64,000 bases of DNA from Nocardia sp. BMG111209 (lineage in GTDB: Bacteria; Actinomycetota; Actinomycetes; Mycobacteriales; Mycobacteriaceae). The position numbers and the translations under genes are program-made. The DNA lies in NCBI RefSeq assembly GCF_000381925.1, contig NZ_KB907307.1, positions 868,001 through 932,000 of the forward strand. The letters run 5' to 3'. Numbering within the stretch: the first letter of the stretch is position 1; each line of letters begins with the position of its first letter. The notes under the pieces are model-generated. The model saw nothing but the letters and a program-made list of their open reading frames with translations, was not told the DNA's origin and made no database searches. Positions 17,794 through 27,098 of this stretch are shown in pieces.

Positions 17794-18501
17794 ATGTCCG
17801 CACCCATGCCCGTGTGCCCCCCACCGCACCACGAGCCCGCGTTCGGGCAGGTCTGTGCCAGGTTGCGCGCGATGCAGCCGGACCATCCTCGCGTCTACGC
17901 CGTCGCCGGTATGGCCGATCAGGGCCGGCGGCGCTGGTGGCGGCTCGCCGACGGGATCCGGGAGGGCCGGGTCGAACTCATGTACCGGCGGCACGTCGCC
18001 GAGATGACCAGTCCGGAGATCGCCGCCGAGGTGGTGGCGACCGCGCTGATCCACGGCGTGATCGGCCGGGTCACCGCGCTGCTGGTGGCCGACGGCCGGG
18101 CCTGGGACCCGGGCCTCGAGAACCTCTGGATGCACTCCGACAACGACGGCGGCGTGGACTGGGCGGGCCTGGACGACACCACGTTGCGCGTGGTGACGGG
18201 CGATCGGCTCGCCGGTGCGCCGGGTGTGGTCACGCTGCCGTGCGATCGTGCGCTGTACCTGTGGCTCGCGCATCGCTGTGAGCCGGCGCTACGGCTGGTG
18301 CAGCACACCATGTTCCGTTGTGCCGGGCTGGGCCCGCGCCGGTACTGGGCGCTGGTCGGGGAGAGCGTGCTCGGCGCGGCGACCTATGTGCCGGAGCTGG
18401 CGCGCACCTCGTCGGCGGCGGGCAGCGCGCGCGGTCAGGGTTTCGTGGCGGCGCTCGAGGAACGGCGGCTCCCGGTGCGCCGGGCTTGCCTTGTTAGGTA
18501 A
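17794..18501 (+). CDS. FhuF-like siderophore-iron utilisation protein
   Basis: 235 residues, soluble. The segment MTSPEIAAEVVATALIHGVI, followed by a Trp-containing region and a C-terminal HRCEPALRLVQHTMFRCAG, recalls actinobacterial FhuF-like ferric-siderophore reductases. The paired-cysteine iron-sulfur motif typical of FhuF is absent; only scattered Cys are present. The function is therefore uncertain: an iron-release factor or a non-redox accessory. GAAGGAGG gives an excellent ribosome site. It is divergent from the permease operon across an IdeR box, and a second IdeR box overlaps its stop codon. Confidence 0.6.
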   Translation: MSAPMPVCPPPHHEPAFGQVCARLRAMQPDHPRVYAVAGMADQGRRRWWRLADGIREGRVELMYRRHVAEMTSPEIAAEVVATALIHGVIGRVTALLVADGRAWDPGLENLWMHSDNDGGVDWAGLDDTTLRVVTGDRLAGAPGVVTLPCDRALYLWLAHRCEPALRLVQHTMFRCAGLGPRRYWALVGESVLGAATYVPELARTSSAAGSARGQGFVAALEERRLPVRRACLVR

Positions 18502-18515
18502 GGCTGCCCTACAAT
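18486..18515 (+). promoter_or_regulatory. Promoter overlapped by an IdeR box (18494-18512)
   Basis: TTGCCT (18486-18491) and TACAAT (18510-18515) are separated by 18 bp. The segment TTAGGTAAGGCTGCCCTAC at 18494-18512 matches the IdeR consensus at 15 of 19 positions and covers the spacer and part of the -10. Iron-loaded IdeR bound here should block transcription. The transcript would start near 18522. Confidence 0.75.
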
Positions 18516-18521
18516 CGAATT

Positions 18522-18615
18522 CGGCGTACGGATCGAGTGTTAGTCCCGAGGGCTGCGGTCGACTTCCCGATCCCTGCCGCGGCGGGTCCCATCCGGGATG
18601 GGACCCGCCGTTTCG
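18522..18615 (+). ncRNA. mrsI: Candidate iron-regulated small RNA, MrsI-like
   Basis: A promoter with an IdeR box is followed about 60 nt later by a 13-bp perfect hairpin and a T-rich tail, giving a transcript of about 94 nt with no ORF. The only internal fold I see is GCGG (18555-18558) with CCGC (18577-18580), exposing a C-rich loop around TTCCCGATCCCT. In M. tuberculosis the iron-sparing sRNA MrsI (ncRv11846) lies between blaI (Rv1846c) and Rv1847. Here the candidate lies directly before the Rv1847-type thioesterase, on the same side of blaI. Synteny and logic match; I cannot compare the sequence. Confidence 0.65.
18581..18609 (+). terminator. Intrinsic terminator of the candidate sRNA
   Basis: GGCGGGTCCCATC (18581-18593) pairs perfectly with GATGGGACCCGCC (18597-18609) over a CGG loop, followed by GTTTCGCTT. 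It stands between the IdeR-boxed promoter and the thioesterase start, separating the two transcripts. Confidence 0.85.
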
Positions 18616-18644
18616 CTTCGCGGGCTGTGTGTAACGCTGGATTC

Positions 18645-19085
18645 ATGACCGAGCAAGATCCCCCCGCCTCCCTCGCCGGTATGACGCCCGAGCAGCTCAC
18701 CGCGCTCAGCGGCGACTCCTTCAGCGACCTGATCGGGCTGAAGTTCACCGAGCTGAGCCCCGATCGGGTGACCGGCGAACTGGTGGTCACGCCGCGGCTG
18801 CATCAGCCGCACGGGATCGTGCACGGCGGCGTCTACTGCTCGATCATCGAAACGCTCGCGAGTGTGGCCGCGGGGATCTGGTTCGGCGATCGCGGCCGGG
18901 TCGTCGGCGTCAACAACAACACCGACTTCCTGCGCGCGACCCGCGAGGGCACGGTGCACGGGGTCGCGACGCCGATCCACCGCGGACGCTCGCAGCAACT
19001 GTGGCAGGTCGTGATCACCGACGATCAGGAGCGGGTGGTCGCCCGCGGCCAGGTGCGGCTGCAGAACCTCACGAACGAGAGCTGA
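18645..19085 (+). CDS. PaaI-type hotdog-fold thioesterase
   Basis: 146 residues. The hotdog helix segment [18 protein letters not shown] and the strand [17 protein letters not shown] fit small acyl-CoA thioesterases of the PaaI type. It corresponds to Rv1847 in the conserved block just upstream of urease. The acyl substrate is unknown. The ATG at 18645 lies 35 nt after the sRNA terminator, so it probably has its own promoter or depends on read-through; I saw no strong ribosome site. Confidence 0.88.
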   Translation: MTEQDPPASLAGMTPEQLTALSGDSFSDLIGLKFTELSPDRVTGELVVTPRLHQPHGIVHGGVYCSIIETLASVAAGIWFGDRGRVVGVNNNTDFLRATREGTVHGVATPIHRGRSQQLWQVVITDDQERVVARGQVRLQNLTNES

Positions 19086-19164
19086 CCCACCCGGCAATCG
19101 GTCGGCGCGACGCGGTCCCGCGTGCGTGCCACAATGTCGCGCACATACTTCGCGAGGAGCACGC

Positions 19165-19467
19165 ATGCGATTGTCGCCGCACGAGCAGGAACGGCTCATG
19201 CTCAGCTACGCGGCCGAGCTGGCCCGCCGGCGGCAGGCACGCGGGCTGAAGCTCAACTATCCGGAGGCGGTCGCGATCCTCACCGATCATGTCCTCGAGG
19301 GCGCCCGCGACGGCCGCACCGTCGCGGAGCTGATGTCCTCCGGCCGTACGGTCCTCACCCGCGACGACGTCATGGCCGGCGTCCCGGAGATGATCGACGA
19401 CGTCCAGGTGGAGGCCACCTTCCCGGACGGCACCAAACTCGTCACCGTTCACCACCCCATCGGCTAG
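19165..19467 (+). CDS. ureA: Urease subunit gamma
   Basis: 100 residues, the standard length of the gamma subunit of the nickel urease that hydrolyses urea to ammonia and carbamate. [11 protein letters not shown] opens the protein, and the internal segment [21 protein letters not shown] is family-typical. GAGGAG lies 6-7 nt before the ATG. First gene of ureABC; the beta subunit starts 8 nt downstream. Confidence 0.98.
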   Translation: MRLSPHEQERLMLSYAAELARRRQARGLKLNYPEAVAILTDHVLEGARDGRTVAELMSSGRTVLTRDDVMAGVPEMIDDVQVEATFPDGTKLVTVHHPIG

Positions 19468-19475
19468 GGCGCGGC

Positions 19476-19823
19476 ATGGCACACGATATTCCGGATCCGG
19501 CGCGATCCGGCCCGATTCCCGGCGAATACCTCTTCGCCGACGGCGATATCGAGATCAACCCGGGCGCCGACCGGCTCGAGCTGGACGTCCTCAACACCGG
19601 CGACCGGCCGGTCCAGGTCGGCAGCCACGTGCATTTCCCGCAGGCCAACAGCGCGCTGCGGTTCGACCGAGAGGCCGCGCACGGCCGCCGTCTCGACATT
19701 CCCGCCGGTACCGCGGTGCGCTTCGAACCCGGTCTGGGACAACGGGTCTCGCTGGTCCCGCTGCGTGGCACCCGCGAGGTCCACGGTATCGATCTGCACG
19801 CTCCCGGAAAGCTGGACCGCTGA
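19476..19823 (+). CDS. ureB: Urease subunit beta
   Basis: 115 residues. The conserved core [20 protein letters not shown] and [14 protein letters not shown] is present. It assembles with the gamma and alpha subunits into the trimeric urease unit. The stop overlaps the ureC start by one nucleotide (TGATG), which favours coupled translation in the needed 1:1:1 ratio. Confidence 0.98.
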   Translation: MAHDIPDPARSGPIPGEYLFADGDIEINPGADRLELDVLNTGDRPVQVGSHVHFPQANSALRFDREAAHGRRLDIPAGTAVRFEPGLGQRVSLVPLRGTREVHGIDLHAPGKLDR

Positions 19824-21544
19824 TGGCATCGATCTCGCGCGCTCGCTATGCGGCACTGTACGGCCCGACCGCCGGGGACCGGATTCGATTGGCCGACACC
19901 GATCTTCTGATCGAGATCACCGAAGACCGCAGCGGCGGACCGGGTTTCGCCGGTGACGAGGCCGTATTCGGTGGCGGCAAGGTGTTGCGCGAATCCATGG
20001 GCCAGGGCCGCGCCACCCGGGCCGAGGGCGCTCCGGACACCGTGATCACCGGTGCGGTGATCGTCGACTACTGGGGAATCATCAAGGCCGACATCGGTAT
20101 TCGCGACGGCCGGATCGTGGGCATCGGCAAGGCCGGTAATCCGGACACCATGGACGGCGTGCATCCGGAACTGGTGGTGGGACCGTCCACGGAGATCGTC
20201 GCCGGCAACGGGAAGATCCTCACCGCCGGCGCGCTGGACACCCACGTGCACTTCATCTGCCCGCAGCTGGTGCCGGAGGCGCTCGGCGCGGGCATCACCA
20301 CGCTGGCCGGCGGCGGCACCGGCCCGGCGGAGGGCAGCAAGGCCACCACGGTCACCCCCGGCGCCTGGCATCTGGGCCGGATGCTCGAGGCGATGGATCC
20401 CTGGCCGGTGAACGTCCTGCTGCTCGGCAAGGGCAACACCGTGCGCCAGGAGGCGCTGTGGGAGCAATTGCGCGGCGGCGCGGGCGGTTTCAAGTTGCAC
20501 GAGGACTGGGGCTCCACCCCGGCGGCGATCGACGCCAGCCTCACCGTCGCCGACGCCTCCGGCGTCCAGGTGGCGCTGCACTCGGACACGCTGAACGAGG
20601 CGGGTTTCGTCGAGGACACCATCGCCGCGATCCGGGGGCGGGCCATCAACGCCTATCACGTCGAGGGCGCCGGCGGCGGGCACGCGCCGGACATCATCAC
20701 CCTCGCCGGGGTCGCGAACGTGCTGCCCGGTTCGACCAATCCGACCCGGCCGCACACCGTCAACACCATCGATGAGCATCTGGACATGCTCATGGTGTGC
20801 CATCACCTGAATCCGGCGGTCCCGGAGGATCTGGCCTTCGCGGAGAGCCGGATCCGGCCGTCCACGATCGCCGCCGAGGATCTGCTGCACGATCTGGGCG
20901 CGATCTCGATGATGAGCTCGGACTCGCAGGCGATGGGCCGGATCGGCGAGGTGGTCATGCGCACCTGGCAGACCGCGCACGTGATGAAGCGCCGCCGCGG
21001 CGCGCTGGCCGGCGACGGCCGGGCCGACAACAACCGGGTGCGGCGCTACATCGCGAAATACACCATCTGCCCGGCGGTCGCACACGGTCTCGACCACGAG
21101 ATCGGCTCGGTGGAGGTCGGCAAGCTGGCCGATCTGGTGCTGTGGGATACCAAGTTCTTCGGGGTGCGGCCGGATCTGGTGTTCAAGGGCGGCACGATCG
21201 CCTGGGCGGCGATGGGCGACGCCAACGCCTCCATCCCCACCCCGCAGCCGGTGCTGCCGCGGCCGATGTTCGGCGCCGCGCCGGCCGTGGTGGCGCAGAC
21301 GTCACTGCATTTCGTCGCCGAGCAGGCGATCGAGGACGGCCTCGCCGATCGGCTGCGGGTGCAGCGCGCTCTCGTCCCGGTCGCGAACGTCCGCGCGCGC
21401 ACGAAGGCCGATATGCCGAACAACGACGCCCTGCCGCGGATCGAGGTGGATCCGGACACCTTCACCGTCCGCATCGACGGTGAGGTGTGGGCGGAGCAGC
21501 CCGCCACGGAACTGCCGATGGCGCAGCGCTACTTCCTGTTCTGA
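19823..21544 (+). CDS. ureC: Urease subunit alpha (catalytic)
   Basis: 573 residues. The di-nickel site is intact: His141 and His143 (THVHF), the carbamylated Lys224 ([10 protein letters not shown]), His253 and His279. The mobile flap carries Cys326-His327 (VCHHL). The 3' end overlaps the convergent TetR gene by 16 nt. The accessory genes do not follow directly as in M. tuberculosis; they resume at ureF 3.2 kb later, after a TetR/MFS/SDR cassette. Confidence 0.99.
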   Translation: MASISRARYAALYGPTAGDRIRLADTDLLIEITEDRSGGPGFAGDEAVFGGGKVLRESMGQGRATRAEGAPDTVITGAVIVDYWGIIKADIGIRDGRIVGIGKAGNPDTMDGVHPELVVGPSTEIVAGNGKILTAGALDTHVHFICPQLVPEALGAGITTLAGGGTGPAEGSKATTVTPGAWHLGRMLEAMDPWPVNVLLLGKGNTVRQEALWEQLRGGAGGFKLHEDWGSTPAAIDASLTVADASGVQVALHSDTLNEAGFVEDTIAAIRGRAINAYHVEGAGGGHAPDIITLAGVANVLPGSTNPTRPHTVNTIDEHLDMLMVCHHLNPAVPEDLAFAESRIRPSTIAAEDLLHDLGAISMMSSDSQAMGRIGEVVMRTWQTAHVMKRRRGALAGDGRADNNRVRRYIAKYTICPAVAHGLDHEIGSVEVGKLADLVLWDTKFFGVRPDLVFKGGTIAWAAMGDANASIPTPQPVLPRPMFGAAPAVVAQTSLHFVAEQAIEDGLADRLRVQRALVPVANVRARTKADMPNNDALPRIEVDPDTFTVRIDGEVWAEQPATELPMAQRYFLF

Positions 21545-22227
21545 GCCGGTTCGGGCCGCGCTGCGGCGGCGGCCTGTACGGCGAATCCGTCGCAGAGCGC
21601 GTCCAGTCCGGCGCGCAGCAGGCGGTACGGATCGAGCAGATCGCCGCGGCCGGAGCCGACCAGCGGTTCCAGCGCGGGCGGCACCGGCCAGCGCGGGTCG
21701 CCGTCGAGCAGCGACGCCAGGCCCGAGGGCTCCTCGTCCTCGTTGTCGTGCTCGGCGAGGAATCCGACGCTGACCTGCTGTACCGCGATACCGGCGAGAT
21801 AACTCCACAGCGACAGCGCCATCCGGGTCGCGACGCGGGGATCGGCGGTGAGTTCGCCGAAGCCGGCGACCAGCCACTCCAGGCAGGCCAGGCTGTGCGG
21901 GCCGAAGTTGTAGCGCGGCACGGCGAAGGTGAACAGCACCCACGGATGTTGCTGGTACAGCTGCCAATCGATCTCGCCGGCCACCCGGACCCGGTCCCGC
22001 CACGTCCAGTCCGGTTCGGGCTCGGGATAGGGGTAGCGACGGGCGACCTCGTCGGTCATCGCGGCCAGTAACGCGTCCTTGTTCGGCACGTGCCGGTACA
22101 GCGACATGGCTCCCACCCCGATGCGCTCGGCGATCCGGCGCATGGACAGCGCGTCCAGTCCGGTCTCGTCGGCCATGGCGACCGCGGCGTCGACGATGGC
22201 GGCGCGGGTGAGCTTGGGCTCGGTCAT
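21529..22227 (-). CDS. TetR-family regulator of the adjacent MFS exporter
   Basis: 232 residues. The N-terminal helix-turn-helix ([20 protein letters not shown], then [20 protein letters not shown]) is followed by a TetR_C-type ligand-binding domain. It is divergent from the MFS gene with 91 bp between starts, containing two copies of a GCGTAC-N3-GTAC dyad. The likely role is ligand-relieved repression of the exporter. Its last 16 nt lie inside ureC on the opposite strand, showing that the cassette abuts ureC very tightly. Confidence 0.93.
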   Translation of the reverse strand: MTEPKLTRAAIVDAAVAMADETGLDALSMRRIAERIGVGAMSLYRHVPNKDALLAAMTDEVARRYPYPEPEPDWTWRDRVRVAGEIDWQLYQQHPWVLFTFAVPRYNFGPHSLACLEWLVAGFGELTADPRVATRMALSLWSYLAGIAVQQVSVGFLAEHDNEDEEPSGLASLLDGDPRWPVPPALEPLVGSGRGDLLDPYRLLRAGLDALCDGFAVQAAAAARPEPAQNRK

Positions 22228-22260
22228 GGGATGATTTCACTTTCGTTTCTGGAACCCTTT

Positions 22261-22300
22261 GCGTACACTGTACTCAGTTCTGCCCGCGTACGACGTACGC
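22261..22300. promoter_or_regulatory. Tandem TetR operators between TetR and MFS genes
   Basis: GCGTACACTGTACTC (22261-22275) and GCGTACGACGTACGC (22286-22300) share the dyad GCGTAC-N3-GTACKC. The second is a perfect 6+6 palindrome. Their centres are 25 bp apart. Both lie in the 91-bp divergent intergenic region, just upstream of the MFS ribosome site. Confidence 0.65.
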
Positions 22301-22318
22301 ATCCTCGAAGGAGAGGAC

Positions 22319-23815
22319 ATGACCTCGACCGATATCCGCGTGCCCGACGCGGCCCCGCAGGCGGGGTCACACCGCCGCGCCTGGCTGGGACTGGCCGTCC
22401 TGCTGCTGCCGGTGCTGCTGGTGTCGATGGACGTCTCGGTGCTGTTCCTGGCAATGCCCACCCTGAGCGCCGCGCTGGACCCGTCCGCGATGCAACAGCT
22501 GTGGATCCTCGACGTCTACGGTTTCGTGCTGGCCGGCCTGCTGATCACCATGGGTAATCTCGGCGACCGGTTCGGGCGGCGGCGGATCCTGCTCGGCGGT
22601 GCGACGGTGTTCGGGATCGGCTCGGTCCTGGGTGCGTTCGCCCCCAGCGCCGGGGTGCTGATCGCCGCGCGGGCCCTGATGGGCGCGGGCGGCGCGACCC
22701 TGCTGCCGTCCAGCCTGGCGCTGATCTCGGCCCTGTTCGCCGAGCCGCGGGCCCGTGCCACCGCCATCGGGATCTGGACGGCCTTCTTCGCCGGCGGGTC
22801 CGCCCTCGGGCCGATCATCGGCGGCCTGCTGCTGAACCACTTCTGGTGGGGTTCGGCCTTCCTGGTCAATCTGCCGGTGCTGGTGGTGTTCCTGACCCTG
22901 GGCGCGTGGCTGCTGCCGGAACATCGCGCCGGTCGCGGCCCGCTCGATCCGATCAGCGTGGTGCTGTCCATCGGCGGCATCCTGCCGCTGATCTACGCGG
23001 TGAAGCATGCCGCGGCCGACGGTGTCGCGATCGGCGACGCGATATTCGCGGTGATCGGCGCCGGACTGCTGTGGGCGTTCCTGCGACGGCAGCGCCATCT
23101 CGACGATCCGCTGCTGGACCTGAGCCTGTTCCGGCGGGCGGGCTTCTCCGTCGCCGTCGGCTCCAGCACGGTCGGCATGCTGGCCCTGTCCGGGATCGGC
23201 TATCTGAGCAGTGTCTATCTGCAATCGGTGACCGGCCGGGACCCGCTCGCGGCCGCGGTCCTGAGCATTCCGGCGGCCGCGATGGTCTTCGTCGTGTCCA
23301 TGGGCGGGGCCCGGATCGGCCGCCGGCTCGGCGCGGCCGGCTCGTTCGCGCTGGCCCTGGGCACCGCCGCGATCGGCAACCTGCTGATGCTCGGCATCGG
23401 CGTGGACGGCGGCGTCGGCTGGTATGTGGCCGGCTCCACGATCGCCGGATTCGGGTACGGGCTGTGCTTCACCCTCGTCTCCGACGTCGCGATCTCGGCG
23501 GTGCCGCCGCATCGCGCCGGCGCGGCCGCGGGCATCTCGGAGACCAGCTTCGAACTCGGCAACGGACTCGGCCTGTCCCTGCTGGGCTCCCTGGTCACGC
23601 TCGTATTCCGGTCGAAGGGCGCCTTCGGGTCCACCCTCGGCGAAACCCTCGCCCGTGGTGACGCCGGGCTCGCGCACGCCGCCCGCGCCGCCTACGTCAG
23701 CGGGGTCCACGCCGCGATCATCGTGGCCGCGGGGCTGCTCGCGGCGATGGCGGTCGTGGCGCTGGTGTCGGCCCGGCGCCACAGTCCCGCCGATGCGGCG
23801 CCCGTGCCGCACTGA
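22319..23815 (+). CDS. MFS drug-efflux transporter, DHA2 (QacA/SmvA) type
   Basis: 498 residues, about 14 membrane helices as in the DHA2 drug:H+ antiporters. The loop GNLGDRFGRRRILLGG (motif A) and the helix-5 region with ALGPIIGGLLL (motif C-like) are visible. GAAGGAGAGGAC gives a strong ribosome site for the ATG at 22319. It is controlled in all probability by the divergent TetR gene through the two dyads. The substrate is unknown; the family handles cationic biocides and dyes. Confidence 0.93.
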   Translation: MTSTDIRVPDAAPQAGSHRRAWLGLAVLLLPVLLVSMDVSVLFLAMPTLSAALDPSAMQQLWILDVYGFVLAGLLITMGNLGDRFGRRRILLGGATVFGIGSVLGAFAPSAGVLIAARALMGAGGATLLPSSLALISALFAEPRARATAIGIWTAFFAGGSALGPIIGGLLLNHFWWGSAFLVNLPVLVVFLTLGAWLLPEHRAGRGPLDPISVVLSIGGILPLIYAVKHAAADGVAIGDAIFAVIGAGLLWAFLRRQRHLDDPLLDLSLFRRAGFSVAVGSSTVGMLALSGIGYLSSVYLQSVTGRDPLAAAVLSIPAAAMVFVVSMGGARIGRRLGAAGSFALALGTAAIGNLLMLGIGVDGGVGWYVAGSTIAGFGYGLCFTLVSDVAISAVPPHRAGAAAGISETSFELGNGLGLSLLGSLVTLVFRSKGAFGSTLGETLARGDAGLAHAARAAYVSGVHAAIIVAAGLLAAMAVVALVSARRHSPADAAPVPH

Positions 23816-23844
23816 GCCTCGGCCACGCCTCTAGAGTCACGAGG

Positions 23845-24733
23845 GTGAGCGACCATACGCCCGCGCGGCGGGCCCGCGCGCGAACGGATTGCGACGCGGT
23901 TGTTGTACCCGACGCACAAGCCGCGGGAGGGGGATCTGCGGGCCGCGGTGGCGGGGCGCGTGGTGCTGGTGACCGGGTCCTCGCACGGGATCGGCCGGGC
24001 CGCGGCCCGCAAGGTCGGGGCCGCGGGGGCGACGGTGCTGCTGGTGGCCCGGTCCGAGGACGAATTGCGGGAGGTCGCCGCCGAGATCGCGGCGGCCGGT
24101 GGCGTCGCGCACGTATATCCCGCGGATCTGTCCGAGGCCGACGGGATCGAGCGGCTGGCCGCGGCGGTGCTCGCCGCGCACGGCCGGGTCGATGTGGTGG
24201 TCAACAACGCGGGCCGCTCGATCCGCCGGTCGGTGGCCGAGACCTACGACCGGTTCCACGACGTCACGCGCACGCTGGATGTGAACTATCTCGGCCCGGT
24301 GCGGCTGCTGCTCGCGTTGCTGCCCGGTATGCGGGAACGCCGTACGGGCCAGATCGTCAACATCTCCACGTGGGCGCTGCGGATGCCGCCGAATCCGGGA
24401 TGGTCCGCCTACGCCGGATCCAAGGCCGCGTTCGACACCTGGCTGCGCACGGTCGCGACCGAGGTCGCGGGCGACGAGGTGGCCGTCACCTCGATCTACA
24501 TGCCGCTGGTGCACACCCGGATGAGCGCGCCGACCGACTTCGGCGAGCTGCCCGGCCTCACCGCCGACGAGGCCGCCGATCTGATCTGTCATGCCCTGGT
24601 CGCGCGGCCGGTGGCGATCTCGCCCTGGTGGTCCGGACCGCTGAACGCCTGGGGTGAACTCGCGCGCGGTCCGGCGCATCGGCTCATGGCGCGCACCCTG
24701 CGCCGCTCGCCGAGGTCCCGGCGCGGGAAGTAG
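23845..24733 (+). CDS. Short-chain dehydrogenase/reductase with an apparent N-terminal frameshift
   Basis: The SDR reading frame is open from after 23848 to 24733. It has the Rossmann motif TGSSHGIG, NNAG and the catalytic pattern S...YAGSK (SAYAGSKAAF). Homologs start further upstream with a segment like ERIA..LLYPTHKP; that segment is present in frame (RERIATRLLYPTHKP) but has no start codon. A GTG with a ribosome site at 23845 is in another frame. Restoring one CG unit in the GC run at 23874-23880 would join them. Without that, the first usable start is TTG at 23900, giving 277 residues. Substrate unknown; position between ureC and ureF is accessory. Confidence 0.75.
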
Positions 24734-24797
24734 CGGCTGGTCGGGTCCGGTGACCGGCCTTAGGATCGCGGGGAGGCCGGGTGCGGAGGTGTGGGCG

Positions 24798-25430
24798 ATG
24801 AGTGTGGCGATGGTGATGACGCTGGCGGATTCTCGGCTGCCGATCGGGGGGCATGTGCACTCCGGGGGCGTCGAGGAGGCGGTGGTCTCCGGGCTGGTGC
24901 GGGATGTCGCGTCGGTGGAGGCGTATCTGCGGCGGCGGATCCGGACCTCGGGGCTGGTGGCCGCCGCACTGGCGGCCGCGGTGTGCGCGGGGGAGCTGGA
25001 TCCGGAGCGGGCCGAGGCCGAGGCGGACGCCCGGACGCCGGCGCCGGCGGCGCGGACCGCCTCGCGCGCGCAGGGACGCGGGATGCTGCGCCTGGCGAAA
25101 CAACTGTGGCCCGAACAGGATTGGGCCGCGCTGGGTTCCCGGCCGCATCTGCCGACGGTGTTCGGGGTGGCCGGGATCGCGGCGGGGCTCACCCCCGCGC
25201 AGATCGCCGGGGTCGTCGTCTACACGACCATGACCGGGGCCGCGACCGCCGCGCAGCGGTTGCTGGCGCTGGATCCGGCCGCCGTCGCCGCCTGTACCGT
25301 GCGTCTCACCGCGCTGTGCGATCGGACGGCGGCAGAGGCGGTGACCGGGCTCGCGGCCCTGTCGGATCCGTTGCAGGATGTGCTCGCACAGCGGCATCTG
25401 CTACGGGGGATGCCGCTGTTCGCCTCGTAG
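24798..25430 (+). CDS. ureF: Urease accessory protein UreF
   Basis: 210 residues. The opening LADSRLPIGGHVHSGGVEEAV is the UreF signature, and GVVVYTTMTGAATAAQRLL lies in the C-terminal half. UreF acts with UreD and UreG to load nickel and carbon dioxide into UreC. GGAGG lies 9 nt before the ATG. It starts the second urease block, ureF-ureG-ureD, 65 nt after the SDR gene. Confidence 0.93.
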   Translation: MSVAMVMTLADSRLPIGGHVHSGGVEEAVVSGLVRDVASVEAYLRRRIRTSGLVAAALAAAVCAGELDPERAEAEADARTPAPAARTASRAQGRGMLRLAKQLWPEQDWAALGSRPHLPTVFGVAGIAAGLTPAQIAGVVVYTTMTGAATAAQRLLALDPAAVAACTVRLTALCDRTAAEAVTGLAALSDPLQDVLAQRHLLRGMPLFAS

Positions 25431-25499
25431 TTGCCGAGGCGAGTTACACGCCCTTTACGTGCGTCCGTCAGGATGGGCGCGGAAGCGAAGGAGAGCGAT

Positions 25500-26201
25500 A
25501 TGCCACCACACCTGATCGACGGCGAACCGCACGACCACGGCCACGACCGCCCCCGGCGGGAACGTACCCCGGGGGAGCCGGTGCGGATCGGGATCGGCGG
25601 GCCGGTCGGCTCCGGTAAGACGGCGCTGGTGGCCGCGCTGTGCCGGGAACTGCGGGACGAACTGTCGCTGGCCGTGCTGACCAACGACATCTACACCACC
25701 GAGGACGCGGACTTCCTGCGCCGGCACGCGGTGCTGCCGGACGAGCGGATCGCCGCCGTGCAGACCGGTGGCTGCCCGCACACCGCGATCCGCGACGACA
25801 TCACCGCGAATCTGGACGCGATCGACGATCTGATCGAGTCCAACCCGCCGCTGGACCTGATCCTGGTCGAATCCGGCGGCGACAATCTTACCGCCACTTT
25901 CTCTTCCGGCCTGATCGATGTGCAGATCTTCGTCGTCGACGTGGCCGGCGGCGACAAGGTTCCGCGCAAAGGCGGTCCGGGCGTGACCTTCTCGGATCTG
26001 CTGGTGATCAACAAGACCGATCTGGCGCCGCTGGTCGGCGCGGATCTCGGTGTGATGGACCGGGATTCGACGGCGGTGCGCGAGGGCCGCCCGTTCGTGT
26101 TCACGTCGTTGACCGGCGATCCGGCGGCCACCCCCGTCCTGGACTGGGTGCGGGCACAGGTCCGGGCCGCCGCCGACGCGGACGCCGCGGTTGCGCACTG
26201 A
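25500..26201 (+). CDS. ureG: Urease accessory GTPase UreG
   Basis: 233 residues. P-loop GGPVGSGKT (33-41), metal-binding CPH in [13 protein letters not shown], the switch region [17 protein letters not shown] and the guanine motif NKTD are intact. The N-terminus is His-rich (residues 4-16 contain four His), as often seen where UreE is missing; no ureE is present here. GAAGGAGAGC is a strong ribosome site. The end overlaps ureD by 11 nt. Confidence 0.97.
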   Translation: MPPHLIDGEPHDHGHDRPRRERTPGEPVRIGIGGPVGSGKTALVAALCRELRDELSLAVLTNDIYTTEDADFLRRHAVLPDERIAAVQTGGCPHTAIRDDITANLDAIDDLIESNPPLDLILVESGGDNLTATFSSGLIDVQIFVVDVAGGDKVPRKGGPGVTFSDLLVINKTDLAPLVGADLGVMDRDSTAVREGRPFVFTSLTGDPAATPVLDWVRAQVRAAADADAAVAH

Positions 26202-26895
26202 GCTGCGGATCCTCGCCCGTCCCGGGGCCTGGCCGCACATCCGCGCCACCGGCGCGATGACGGCCCGGGCCACCGCGGCCGATACCGTCCACCTGGTCGG
26301 CACCGCGGCCACCCCGGTCGGCGGCGACGAACTGGATATCGAGATCCGGGTGGCGCCCGGCGCCCGGCTGCGACTGCGCACGGTCGCGGCGACCATCGCG
26401 CTGCCCGGACGGGAAACCCCGCTGTCGGTGGCGTATTGGCGGCTCGCGGTCGGGGCCGGCGCGCACCTGGACTTCGCCCCGGAGCCGACGGTCGTCGCCG
26501 ACGGCGCCGAACACCACGCCGTCACCACCGTGGACCTGGCCGCCGACGCGACCCTCCACCTGGCCGAACACATCCAGATCGGCCGCAGCGGTGAGGATTC
26601 CGGCCGCTGGCGCGGCGACCTGATCGCCGACCGCGCCGGTCTCCCGCTGCTCCGCCACCGCCTCGAGCTCGGTGCGGGCGCCCCGACCGACGACCTGCTC
26701 ACCGCCCCACGGGCATTGGTGAGCATCCTCGCCGTCCCCGACGACACCCTCACCCGCACAACCGGATCGGCCGCCCTGCTACCCCTCGCCGCCGGCGGGA
26801 CATTGTTCACCTGGACCGGTCCCGCCCTGGCCGCCTACCCCGATTCGATTGCGGCGCAACGTGATCCGGCCGTCGCGGCGAGTGTGGCGGACTGA
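26191..26895 (+). CDS. ureD: Urease accessory protein UreD
   Basis: 234 residues, shorter than proteobacterial UreD but like the mycobacterial form. The central region with [19 protein letters not shown] and [19 protein letters not shown] is family-typical. UreD is the scaffold that binds apo-urease and recruits UreF and UreG. It starts at a TTG inside the ureG 3' end (11-nt overlap), so translation is probably coupled. It is the last urease gene; the arrangement ends as in M. tuberculosis (Rv1853). Confidence 0.9.
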   Translation: MRTELRILARPGAWPHIRATGAMTARATAADTVHLVGTAATPVGGDELDIEIRVAPGARLRLRTVAATIALPGRETPLSVAYWRLAVGAGAHLDFAPEPTVVADGAEHHAVTTVDLAADATLHLAEHIQIGRSGEDSGRWRGDLIADRAGLPLLRHRLELGAGAPTDDLLTAPRALVSILAVPDDTLTRTTGSAALLPLAAGGTLFTWTGPALAAYPDSIAAQRDPAVAASVAD

Positions 26896-27046
26896 TTCCG
26901 CGGCACCCGCGAGGGTCCGCCCCGGGCTGCGACGCGGCCGGGATACCAGCGGCTGCCAGTGCCGGTCCGGTCGGTCTGCGCGCGGCCGGGGGTCGGTTTG
27001 TGCGCGGCCGGGGTACCGGTGGTCGCACCCGACGCTCTTTGCAGGA

Positions 27047-27077
27047 GGGGCGGGCGCCGAGTTCCGGCGCCCGCCCC
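27047..27077. terminator. Terminator hairpin downstream of the secreted-protein gene and ureD
   Basis: GGGGCGGGCGCC (27047-27058) pairs perfectly with GGCGCCCGCCCC (27066-27077) over 7 nt. It lies 22 nt past the stop of the minus-strand gene at 27099 and about 150 nt past ureD, so it can end both converging transcripts. The rest of 26896-27098 holds GC-rich near-repeats (GCGCGGCCGGGG) and no gene. Confidence 0.75.
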
Positions 27078-27098
27078 GGTCGAACCTGTGCGGCCGGG

